Part shown: positions 24,826 through 32,711 of the stretch, in pieces
How the letters are laid out: every line of letters starts with the position of its first letter
Position numbering within the stretch: position 1 is the stretch's first letter
From: Kineosporia aurantiaca JCM 3230
GTDB taxonomy: Bacteria; Actinomycetota; Actinomycetes; Actinomycetales; Kineosporiaceae
Length of the DNA stretch: 64,000 bases
Assembly (NCBI GenBank): GCA_000719025.1
Contig: JODP01000017.1
Span: 62,001 to 126,000, forward strand
Direction: 5' to 3'
Made by a program: the position numbers and the translations under genes
The notes under the pieces: generated by a model
Told to the model about the DNA's origin: nothing
The model's input: the letters and a program-made list of their open reading frames with translations, nothing else
The model's database searches: none

Positions 24826-26847
24826 TCAGCGGCGGAAGATCCGCACGCTGCCGGCCGGGATCTTGGCGCTGCCGGCGCAGGTCTCGCCGGTGAGCAGATC
24901 GGTTCCGTCCACCCGCAGATCCACCGGGGTGGTGGCGTGGTTGATCGCGAAGACGTACTCCGTGCCGTCCTCGGCGTGCCGGCTGACCAGTTCCAGGTCC
25001 CACGGCAGGTCCCGGTCGACGGTGACGCCCGCCCGCTCCAGCACCGGGTCGAGCACGGCGCCCAGAACCTGGTGGTCGAGCACGGTGGAGACGTAGGTCG
25101 CGGTGCCGGCGCCGAGGGTGCGACGGGTGACCGCGGCCCGGCCGGTGGCCGGGCCGTCCAGGTACTCCAGGATCGTCTCGGCGCCCAGGAGTTGGAGGTC
25201 CTCGGCCCAGATCCGGCCCTTGAGGTCGCCGGTCAGCGCGACCTGCCCCTCGGCCGGCAGCGGCAGCACCTCTTCCACGCTGACCTGCAGCAGGTCGCGT
25301 ACGGCGCCGTTCCAACCGCCGGGGTGCACCGCGTCGTCCTGGTCGACCACGCCGGAGAACGGCCCGACCACCAGGTGCCCGCCGCCCTCGACATAGGCGG
25401 TCAGGTTGGCCACCGCCTCGGCGGTCAGCAGGTAGGACGCGGGCGCCAGGACGACCGGGTAGCCGCTGAGATCCGCGGTGGGATGGGCGAAATCGACCGT
25501 TACGTGATCCCGCCAGAGACGCTCGTAGTACTCCCGGACCTGCTGACGCGGGGCCAGGTCGACGCTGGGCCGCCAGTCCAGGTCCTGCGCCCAGAACGAC
25601 TCCCAGTCCCAGAGGATCGCGGCCTGGGCCCTGACCCGGGAGCCGAGGACGGCGTCCAGGTCGCCCAGAGTGGCGCCCAACTGGGTGATCTCACCGAAGA
25701 CCCGGCTGTTCGCCCCGGCGTGCGGAAGCATCGCGGAGTGGAACTTCTCGGCGCCGCGCCGGGAGGCCCGCCACTGGAAGAACAGGATCGCGTCGGCCCC
25801 CCGGGCCAGGTGGCTGAGCGAGTTGCGGGCCATCTCGCCCGGGCGCTTGGCCAGGTTGCGGGGCTGCCAGTTGACCGCCGAGGAGGAGTGCTCCATCAGG
25901 ATCCACGGCCGTCCCCCGGCCAGCGAGCGGGTCAGGTCGGCGTCCAGGGCCAGGCCGACCTGACTGAGCGGGTCGGCGGCGGTCAGGTAGTGGTCGTTGG
26001 CCACCACGTCGACCTCGGCCGACCACTTCCACAGGTCCATCGAGGGGCAGTTGGTGGCCATGAAGTTCGTGGTGACCGGGATCCCCGGGGCCAGCTCGTG
26101 CAGCACGTCCCGCTCGCGGGTGAAGCAGCCGATGAGTTCCTCGTTGGAGAACCGGGCGAAGTCCAGGCGGTGGGCAGGATTCGAGGACGTCCCCGACAAC
26201 GCCGGCGTGCCCACCTGCGTCCATTCGTAGTAGGTCTGACCCCAGAAGGCGGTACCCCAGGCCGCGTTCAGCGCGTCCAGCGTGCCGTACCGGGCCTTCA
26301 ACCACTCCCGGAAGGACGCCGCGCTGACCTCGCAGTAGCACTCGGAAATCGGTGCGCCGTACTCGTTGTGGACGTGCCAGAGGGAGACTGCAGGATGGTT
26401 GCCGTAGCGCTTGGCCAGTTCGGTCGTGATCCGCACCGAGGCCTCGGCGTACTCGGGGGAGGACGGGCAGCAGATCCCGCGCGAGCCGGTGGCCAGCACC
26501 GTCCCGTCCCGCAGCACCGGTCGCACGTGCGGGTTCTGCTGCCAGAACCAGGCCGGCGGGACGGTGGTCGGGGTGCCCAGGTCGACCCGGACACCGGCGC
26601 CGTGCAGGCCCTCGATCACCCGGTCCAGCCAGCCGAAGTCGAACTCGCCCGGCCGGGGCTCCAGCAGGGCCCAGGAGAAGATGCCGATGCTGACCAGGTT
26701 CACCCCCGCCCGGCGCATCAGGTCCAGGTCCTCGGCCCAGACCTCCTCGGGCCACTGCTCGGGGTTGTAGTCGCCGCCGAAGCCGACCGACTTCACCCCC
26801 GGCAGCCAGCCGTCCTTCAGCAGGCTCTGGTCGCTCTGGTTGCTCAC
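24826..26847 (-). CDS. GH42 beta-galactosidase
   Basis: 673 residues. GH42 landmarks include GFGGDYNPEQWPEEVWAEDL near the N-terminus, the acid/base Glu in VSLWHVHNEYGAP and the nucleophile Glu in RPWILMEHSSSAVNW. A trimerisation domain and a beta-sandwich C-terminal domain follow. There is no signal peptide, so imported beta-galactosides are cleaved in the cytoplasm. GTG 26847 is preferred because GAGGG lies eight bases upstream; ATG 26868 would add seven residues. It is divergent from an ABC importer operon with a LacI gene, which suggests beta-galacto-oligosaccharides, for instance from plant galactan, as the substrate. Confidence 0.92.
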   Translation of the reverse strand: MSNQSDQSLLKDGWLPGVKSVGFGGDYNPEQWPEEVWAEDLDLMRRAGVNLVSIGIFSWALLEPRPGEFDFGWLDRVIEGLHGAGVRVDLGTPTTVPPAWFWQQNPHVRPVLRDGTVLATGSRGICCPSSPEYAEASVRITTELAKRYGNHPAVSLWHVHNEYGAPISECYCEVSAASFREWLKARYGTLDALNAAWGTAFWGQTYYEWTQVGTPALSGTSSNPAHRLDFARFSNEELIGCFTRERDVLHELAPGIPVTTNFMATNCPSMDLWKWSAEVDVVANDHYLTAADPLSQVGLALDADLTRSLAGGRPWILMEHSSSAVNWQPRNLAKRPGEMARNSLSHLARGADAILFFQWRASRRGAEKFHSAMLPHAGANSRVFGEITQLGATLGDLDAVLGSRVRAQAAILWDWESFWAQDLDWRPSVDLAPRQQVREYYERLWRDHVTVDFAHPTADLSGYPVVLAPASYLLTAEAVANLTAYVEGGGHLVVGPFSGVVDQDDAVHPGGWNGAVRDLLQVSVEEVLPLPAEGQVALTGDLKGRIWAEDLQLLGAETILEYLDGPATGRAAVTRRTLGAGTATYVSTVLDHQVLGAVLDPVLERAGVTVDRDLPWDLELVSRHAEDGTEYVFAINHATTPVDLRVDGTDLLTGETCAGSAKIPAGSVRIFRR

Positions 26848-26952
26848 GGCATCCACCCTCGCTCGCATGGGACGTGCGCGATCGGCGCCGTCCTGGCGCG
26901 CGACACCGCACGGCGCCGACCGGATGGGTCGACGAGACATGTGTGCACGGTC

Positions 26953-26964
26953 CCACAGGTGTGG
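26953..26964. promoter_or_regulatory. Perfect 12-bp palindrome in the GH42/ABC divergent region
   Basis: CCACAGGTGTGG lies about 105 bases upstream of the GH42 start. Together with GTCACGTTGTGAC at 27046-27058 it is a candidate site for the LacI regulator encoded at 30484. Neither matches a consensus I know. Confidence 0.35.
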
Positions 26965-27024
26965 ATTTTCGCCAAGCCCCTGTTGCAGTGCGGTGTTGGC
27001 ATCAGGTCGTGATGTTCGCAGACG

Positions 27025-27058
27025 TTGACAAGTGCGTTTCTGAATGTCACGTTGTGAC
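27025..27058 (+). promoter_or_regulatory. Candidate promoter and operator of the first sugar ABC operon
   Basis: A consensus -35 TTGACA lies at 27025-27030. The expected -10 position (about 27048-27053, CACGTT) is a poor match and falls inside the inverted repeat GTCACGTTGTGAC (27046-27058), so a repressor there would block the promoter. The gene starts 78 bases further on. Confidence 0.45.
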
Positions 27059-27135
27059 CGGTCCCACGCGGCGTCGCTCGACCCGGGCGCTGCCTCGCTT
27101 CAACGACGAAGCTGATGCTTCGCAAGGAGGACGTC

Positions 27136-28473
27136 ATGCGGCGAACGCTGCGCGGCAGTCTGGTCATGCTCTCCGCCACTCTCACCGCCTCCGTCCTGCT
27201 GACGGCCTGCGGGGGTGGCTCCTCCGACTCCTCAGGTTCGTCCGCGGACCCGGCGCCCAAGCCCGGTGAGAAGATCGAGCTGAACTACTGGTCCTGGGCT
27301 CCGGACATGGACAAGACGGTGGACGTCTGGAACAAGTCCCACCCGGACATCCACGTCACGGTGAACAAGCAGGACGGCGGCGACCCGGCGGTCGCCAAGC
27401 TGCTCACCGCGATCAAGGCCGGCAGCGGGGCCCCCGACGTGATGCAGGCCGAGTACCAGGCCCTGCCCACCATGGTCGCGGCCGGTGCGCTGGCCGACAT
27501 CAAGGCCGATCTGCCCTCGGACACCCAGGGGCACTTCGCCGACGGCGTCTGGAACGCGGTCACTCTCGGCACCGACGCGGTCTACGCGGTACCGCAGGAC
27601 TCCGGCCCGTTGATGTTCTACTACCGCGACGACGTGTTCAAGAAGGACGGGATCAAGGTCCCGACCACTTGGGACGAGTACGCGGCGGCAGCCAAGACGA
27701 TCCACGAGAAGAACCCCAAGCAGTTCCTCGGTACTTTCTCCTCCAACGACCCGGGCTGGTTCGCCGGCCTGACCCAGCAGAACGGCGCCAGCTGGTGGGG
27801 GGTCGACGGCCAGAGCTGGAGCGTGAACATCGACTCGGCGGAAAGCCAGAAGGTGGCCTCGTTCTGGGGCAACCTGGTCGAGCAGGGCGTCATCGACAAC
27901 ACTCCGATGTACACCCCGGGCTGGAACAAGGCGCTGAACAACGGAACTCAGGTCGGCTGGGTCAGCGCGGTCTGGGCGCCCGGTGTGCTCGCCTCGAACG
28001 CCCCGGACACCAAGGGCAAGTGGAAGGCCGCTCCGCTGCCGCAGTGGGACGCCAGTGCTCCGGCCACCGGTAACTGGGGTGGTTCCTCCACCGCCGTCAC
28101 CTCGCAGTCCAAGCACAAGGCGGCCGCCGCCGAGTTCGCGGCGTGGCTGAACACCAGTGCGGACGGCGTGAAGGCGCTGGCCACGATCTCCAACGTGTAC
28201 CCGGCCGACACCAAGAACTCGGCCGCCGCGCTGTCCCAGCCGCCGGCGTTCTTCGCCAACCAGCCGGACTTCTACACCGTGGCCGCCCAGGTGGCCGGCA
28301 CCGCGAAGAGCTTTACCTACGGTCCGGACACCAACGTCGCCTACAGCGCCTACAACGACGCGTTCGCCAAGGCCGCACAGTCGAAGAAGGCCAGCGCGTT
28401 CACCGACGCCCTGAAGACGATGCAGACGACGACGCTGGACGACCTCAAGTCCAGCGGCTACGCGGCCAAGTAA
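27136..28473 (+). CDS. ABC sugar-binding lipoprotein (family 1 solute-binding protein)
   Basis: 445 residues. AAGGAGG at 27124-27130 sits five bases before the ATG, an ideal ribosome site, consistent with high expression. The lipoprotein signal ends in LLTAC, so the mature protein is anchored by its lipidated cysteine to the outer face of the membrane. A Gly/Ser spacer is followed by an MalE-like fold (about 45-440; ELNYWSWAPDMDKTVDVWNK, DVMQAEYQALPTMVAAGALA). It captures an oligosaccharide for the two permeases downstream. It is divergent from the GH42 gene, so a galactoside is the most likely ligand. A repeat array separates it from the permease genes. Confidence 0.93.
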   Translation: MRRTLRGSLVMLSATLTASVLLTACGGGSSDSSGSSADPAPKPGEKIELNYWSWAPDMDKTVDVWNKSHPDIHVTVNKQDGGDPAVAKLLTAIKAGSGAPDVMQAEYQALPTMVAAGALADIKADLPSDTQGHFADGVWNAVTLGTDAVYAVPQDSGPLMFYYRDDVFKKDGIKVPTTWDEYAAAAKTIHEKNPKQFLGTFSSNDPGWFAGLTQQNGASWWGVDGQSWSVNIDSAESQKVASFWGNLVEQGVIDNTPMYTPGWNKALNNGTQVGWVSAVWAPGVLASNAPDTKGKWKAAPLPQWDASAPATGNWGGSSTAVTSQSKHKAAAAEFAAWLNTSADGVKALATISNVYPADTKNSAAALSQPPAFFANQPDFYTVAAQVAGTAKSFTYGPDTNVAYSAYNDAFAKAAQSKKASAFTDALKTMQTTTLDDLKSSGYAAK

Positions 28474-28484
28474 CCGGCCCCTTC

Positions 28485-28599
28485 CCCGTGATCATGGACT
28501 TTCGCCCTCGTGATCATGGACTTCTGCCCCCGGGGTAGAACTCCATGATCACGGGGGAAGAAGTCCATGATCACGGGGAGAGAAGTCCATGATCACGGA
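28485..28599. repeat. GTGATCATGGA repeat array inside the ABC operon (five copies)
   Basis: Two forward copies (28485-28503, 28507-28523) and three reverse copies (28537-28556, 28560-28578, 28581-28599) fill most of the 151-bp gap between the binding-protein gene and the first permease gene. In RNA they fold into long stems, so the array can end or stabilise the upstream message and make binding protein more abundant than permease. Confidence 0.85.
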
Positions 28600-28624
28600 C
28601 CAGATGGGTAAGTAGGAGTCGACG

Positions 28625-29599
28625 ATGACGAGCACCACGAACGAACGGATCGGCTCGGCCGCGCGAGTGCCGGATCCGCCCCCGGTGAGACGGCGTAGCC
28701 GGACCAGCAAGGCGCCGTACGCGTTCATGTTCCCGGCCGTCGCGCTGTTCGTGTTCTCCATCGCCGTGCCGATTCTCTACACCGCCTACCTGAGCCTGCG
28801 CACGGTCAAGGTGCAAGGGCTGGGGCTCGGGCCGAACGCCCGCACCGAGGTCTGGGGCGGCCTGACCAACTACGCGAACACCCTGACCGACAGCGACTTC
28901 CTGCACAGCGTGCTGCGGGTGCTCGGCTACGGCCTGGTGGTCATCCCGGTGATGCTCGGCCTGGCCCTGCTGTTCGCCCTGCTGCTGGACTCGGTGCGGG
29001 TGCGGGCCCGGCGGTTCGCCCGGGTGGTGATCTTCCTGCCCTACGCCGTGCCGGCGGTGATCTCCTCGCTGCTGTGGGGTTTCCTCTACCTGCCCTCGGT
29101 CAGCCCGTTCACCTACGCCGCCGACCAGGTCGGGATCACCCTGCCCGAGCCGATGGCGCCCGGTCTGGTGCTGTTCGCGATCGCCAACATCGCGGTCTGG
29201 GGCGGCTGCGGCTTCAACATGATCGTGCTCTACACGGCGCTGCGCTCGATCCCCTCCGACCTCTACGAGGCGGCCCGGATCGACGGGGCCACCGAGCTCC
29301 AGATCGCCCTGCGGATCAAGATCCCGATCGTCATCCCCTCGCTGATCATGACCTCGGTGTTCTCGATGATCACCACCCTGCAGGTGTTCGCCGAGCCGAC
29401 CGTGCTGCGGCCGCTGACCAACAACATCTCCACCAGCTGGAGCCCGCTGATGATGATCTACCGGGACGCCTTCACCCGGAACGACATCTACTCGGCCTCG
29501 GCCACCTCGGTCGTCCTGGCCGTCGCCACCTTCCTGCTGTCCTTCGGATTCCTGCGCCTGGTGCAGAACCGGGCCTTCGCCCAGGAGACCAACTCATGA
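28625..29599 (+). CDS. ABC sugar permease, MalF type
   Basis: 324 residues, AGGAG upstream of ATG 28625. About six transmembrane helices follow a cytoplasmic N-terminus rich in Arg. The binding-protein-dependent transport signature, which docks the ATPase, reads YEAARIDGATELQIALRIKI. It forms a heterodimeric channel with the next protein, whose ATG overlaps its TGA stop. No ATPase gene is in the operon, so a shared MsiK-type ATPase is inferred. Confidence 0.94.
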   Translation: MTSTTNERIGSAARVPDPPPVRRRSRTSKAPYAFMFPAVALFVFSIAVPILYTAYLSLRTVKVQGLGLGPNARTEVWGGLTNYANTLTDSDFLHSVLRVLGYGLVVIPVMLGLALLFALLLDSVRVRARRFARVVIFLPYAVPAVISSLLWGFLYLPSVSPFTYAADQVGITLPEPMAPGLVLFAIANIAVWGGCGFNMIVLYTALRSIPSDLYEAARIDGATELQIALRIKIPIVIPSLIMTSVFSMITTLQVFAEPTVLRPLTNNISTSWSPLMMIYRDAFTRNDIYSASATSVVLAVATFLLSFGFLRLVQNRAFAQETNS

Positions 29600-30474
29600 G
29601 CGCCGTCACCGCCACCCCGGCGATCACCGCCAAGCCCCGGACCGCCCGGCAGAAGCCCAGTTTCGTCGGCACCGGGATCCTGATCATCGGCGCCGTCTAC
29701 TGCCTGATCCCGGTGGTCTGGGTGTTCATGGCCTCCACCAAGAGCACCGGTGGCCTGTTCTCCACCTTCACCTACGCCCCGGGCACCAACCTGTGGGACA
29801 ACATCACCACGCTGTCCAGCTACCGGGGCGGCCTGTTCTGGCGCTGGATGCTGAACACCGCGCTGTACGCCGGGGTCGGGGCGGGGCTGTCGATGGTGGT
29901 CTCCGCAATGGCCGGCTACGCCCTGGCCAAGTACCGGTTCCGCGGCCGCGCCGCGCTGTTCAACCTGCTGCTGGCCGGAGTGCTGGTGCCGGGCGTGATC
30001 CTCGCCGTGCCGCAGTACCTGCTGTTCGCCAAACTCGGCCTGACCAACACCTACTGGGCCGTCCTGCTGCCCAGCATCATCAGCCCGTACGGCATCTACC
30101 TGGCCCGGATCTACGTCTCCGCGGCGGTGCCGGACGAGGTGATCGAGGCGGCCCGCACCGACGGTGCCAAGGACCTGAAGGTGTTCACCTCGATCGTGAT
30201 GCCGATGATGGTGCCCGGCCTGGTGACCATCTTCCTGTTCCAGTTCGTCGCGATCTGGAACAACTACCTGCTGCCCTTCGTGATGCTCGGCAACGACAAG
30301 CTGTTCCCGGTCACCGTGGGGCTGTCCGGCCTGCTCAACCAGGGCTCGCAGCAGCCGGCCCTGTACTCCGTGGTGATCACCGGCGCGCTGCTGTCGATCC
30401 TGCCCCTGCTGGCGCTGTTCCTGCTGCTCCAGCGCTTCTGGCAGGTCGATCTGGCCGCCGGGGCCGTGAAGTAG
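29596..30474 (+). CDS. ABC sugar permease, MalG type
   Basis: 292 residues; the ATG overlaps the preceding stop by four bases. Six helices, with the EAA loop VIEAARTDGAKDLKVFTSIV that contacts the ATPase. Its N-terminal region with YCLIPVVWVFMASTKSTG is typical of MalG/LacG partners. It completes the importer with the binding protein at 27136 and the permease at 28625. A LacI-type gene starts nine bases after its stop, so the regulator is probably co-transcribed. Confidence 0.94.
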   Translation: MSAVTATPAITAKPRTARQKPSFVGTGILIIGAVYCLIPVVWVFMASTKSTGGLFSTFTYAPGTNLWDNITTLSSYRGGLFWRWMLNTALYAGVGAGLSMVVSAMAGYALAKYRFRGRAALFNLLLAGVLVPGVILAVPQYLLFAKLGLTNTYWAVLLPSIISPYGIYLARIYVSAAVPDEVIEAARTDGAKDLKVFTSIVMPMMVPGLVTIFLFQFVAIWNNYLLPFVMLGNDKLFPVTVGLSGLLNQGSQQPALYSVVITGALLSILPLLALFLLLQRFWQVDLAAGAVK

Positions 30475-30483
30475 CCTGCCGAC

Positions 30484-31515
30484 GTGCAGTTGCGACCAGT
30501 TCGACCCGGCGAGAAACGCCCCACCATCCGCGACGTGGCCAGCGTCGCCGGCGTCTCCCGGGGCACCGTCTCGCGGGTGCTGAACGGCGGTGACCGGGTC
30601 AGCCCGGAGGCCCAGGAGGCGGTCGAGCGGGCGATCGCGGAGACCGGGTACACCGCCAACCACGCCGCCCGCACCCTCGCCCTGGGCCGCTCCAACACGG
30701 TGGCCTTCCTGCTCAGCGAGCCGCAGCACATCCTGTTCGAGGACCCGACGTTCGCCCGGCTGATGGGCGGCTGCACCCGGGCCCTGGCCGAGCACGGCAT
30801 GCTGCTCACGCTGGTCACCGCGGGTACCCCGGCCGACCGCGAGCGGGCCGTCGGCTACGTCGCCTCGCAGCACGTGGACGGGGTGCTGCTGGCCTCCAGC
30901 CACGCCGTCGACCCGGTGGCCGAGGAACTGATCGCCACCGGGGTGCCGACCGTGGTGTGCGGCCGGTTCCCCGGTCTGGAGGCAAGGATCAGCATGGTCG
31001 GAGCCGACGACCTGGACGGTGGCCGGCAGATGACGCAGCACCTGATCGCCCGGGGCTCGCGGAAGATCGCGCACATCACCGGGCAGATGGATACGCCCGG
31101 TGGGTTCGGCCGGCTGGAGGGTTACAAGCAGGCGCTGACCGCGGCCGGCCTGCCGGTCCGGCCGGAACTGATCGTGCACGGCGACTACTCGCGGGAGAGC
31201 GGCGAGGCCGGGATGCGGGCGCTGCTGGAGATGACGCCGGACCTGGACGGCGTGTTCGTGGCCTCCGACCTGATGGCGGCCGGGGCCTGCGCGGTGCTGC
31301 GGGAGAACGGCCGGCGGATCCCGGACGACGTGCGGGTGGGCGGCTTCGACGACGCCGGGGTGGCCGAGCACCTGGATCCCGGGCTGAGCACGATGCGGCA
31401 GCCGTTCGAGCGGATCAGCCGGGAGATGGTGCGACTCTTGCTGGCCCGGATCGACGGGGAGGGGGACGCCTCGGTGTTCCTGCCCTCCACGCTGGTCCAG
31501 CGTGCCTCCACGTAA
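30484..31515 (+). CDS. LacI-family regulator of the GH42/ABC locus
   Basis: 343 residues, GTG start. The LacI helix-turn-helix and hinge read TIRDVASVAGVSRGTVSRVL, followed by the sugar-binding PBP-like domain (about 70-340; VPTVVCGRFPGL, VGGFDDAGVAEHLDPGLSTM). The position nine bases after the permease gene indicates co-transcription and autoregulation. It is inferred to repress the ABC operon and the divergent beta-galactosidase gene until a galactoside is present. Its last 14 bases overlap the start of the MFS gene. Confidence 0.92.
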   Translation: MQLRPVRPGEKRPTIRDVASVAGVSRGTVSRVLNGGDRVSPEAQEAVERAIAETGYTANHAARTLALGRSNTVAFLLSEPQHILFEDPTFARLMGGCTRALAEHGMLLTLVTAGTPADRERAVGYVASQHVDGVLLASSHAVDPVAEELIATGVPTVVCGRFPGLEARISMVGADDLDGGRQMTQHLIARGSRKIAHITGQMDTPGGFGRLEGYKQALTAAGLPVRPELIVHGDYSRESGEAGMRALLEMTPDLDGVFVASDLMAAGACAVLRENGRRIPDDVRVGGFDDAGVAEHLDPGLSTMRQPFERISREMVRLLLARIDGEGDASVFLPSTLVQRAST

Positions 31516-32647
31516 GGCCCGGCTTGCCGTTTCGGCGCTCTTCTTCAGCAACGGTGCCCTTTTCGCGAACCTTCTTCCCCGCTACCCCGAGATCAAGCAC
31601 GACCTGGGGCTGTCCAACGCGGCCTTTGGTGCCGCCGTCGCCGCCTACCCGCTCGGGGCGCTCGCGGCGGGCCTCAGCGCCGGAATGCTGGTGCGGCGGT
31701 TCGGTTCGCCGAGGGTGGCCGTCGGCGCGACCTTCCTGGCCGGGCTGGGCTTCGTGGCCGCCGGCGCGGCCCCGGCCGGGACCGTTCTGGCCGCCGGCCT
31801 GTTCCTGGCCGGGGCGATGGACTCGATCACCGATGTCGCCCAGAACCTCCAGGGCCTGCGGGTGCAGCGGCTCTACGGCCGCTCGGTCCTGAACTCCTTC
31901 CACGGGATCTGGAGTCTGGGCGCGGTCGTCGGCGGGGCGATGGGCGCCGCCCTGGCCGCGCTCGGCGTACCCACGACCGTCCACATGATCATCTCGGCCC
32001 TGATCTGCGGCGGCCTGTCGGCATCCGCGTATCGCTTCCTCCTGCCGGGGCCGGAACCGGTCGCCGAGCACGCCGTCTCCGGAGAGCGGAGCCGCTGGAC
32101 CCTGCCCAGGATCGGGATCCTGCTGGCCCTGGTGGTGATCGGGGCGGCCGGTGCGGTCGGTGAGGACTCCGGATCCTCCTGGGGGGCCATCTACCTTTCC
32201 GGTTCTCTCGGGGCCGGGACGTTCGTCGCCGGGCTGGGCTTCGTCGCGCTGCAGAGCCTTCAGGTCGTCGGGCGGCTGTCCGGCGACCAGTTGGTCGACC
32301 GGTTCGGCCAGCGCCGGACCGCCCGCGCCGGCGGGGTGGTCGTGACCCTGGGGATGGGCGCGGCCCTGCTGGTGCCGACGGTGCCCGGCACGATCGTGGG
32401 CTTCGGGCTGACCGGTCTCGGCGTCGCCACGCTGATTCCGGCCGCCGTGCACGGCGCCGACCAGGTGCCCGGCCTGCGGCCCGGGGTGGGGCTGACGATG
32501 GTGAGCTGGCTGCTGCGGGTGGGTTTTCTGGCCGCGCCCCCGATCGTCGGGGCGATTGCCGACGCCACCTCGCTACGGATCGGCCTGCTGGTCGTGCCGA
32601 TCGCCGGGGTGCTGGTGATCGGCACGGCGGGCGTCCTCTCCGGCTGA
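31502..32647 (+). CDS. MFS transporter, 12 helices
   Basis: 381 residues, GTG start inside the end of the lacI gene. The N-terminal half (SALFFSNGALFANLLPRYPE, then GLSAGMLVRRFGSPRV) matches YbjJ/fucose-permease-like MFS proteins rather than drug exporters. Twelve helices are predicted. It could export a sugar or metabolite, or import a monosaccharide released by the galactosidases. Tight overlap with lacI supports membership in the same transcript. Substrate unknown. Confidence 0.87.
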   Translation: MPPRKARLAVSALFFSNGALFANLLPRYPEIKHDLGLSNAAFGAAVAAYPLGALAAGLSAGMLVRRFGSPRVAVGATFLAGLGFVAAGAAPAGTVLAAGLFLAGAMDSITDVAQNLQGLRVQRLYGRSVLNSFHGIWSLGAVVGGAMGAALAALGVPTTVHMIISALICGGLSASAYRFLLPGPEPVAEHAVSGERSRWTLPRIGILLALVVIGAAGAVGEDSGSSWGAIYLSGSLGAGTFVAGLGFVALQSLQVVGRLSGDQLVDRFGQRRTARAGGVVVTLGMGAALLVPTVPGTIVGFGLTGLGVATLIPAAVHGADQVPGLRPGVGLTMVSWLLRVGFLAAPPIVGAIADATSLRIGLLVVPIAGVLVIGTAGVLSG

Positions 32648-32711
32648 TCTTCACCAGATCCCCACACGTTCCGCCCGATCGGGGCACCGGTATGCGGAAG
32701 AATCCGGCGCT

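Noticed and set aside
24763..27012. 749-codon plus-strand frame over the GH42 gene
   Set aside because: Low-complexity Gly/Val/Arg composition and full overlap with a recognisable GH42 enzyme; a shadow of third-position GC.
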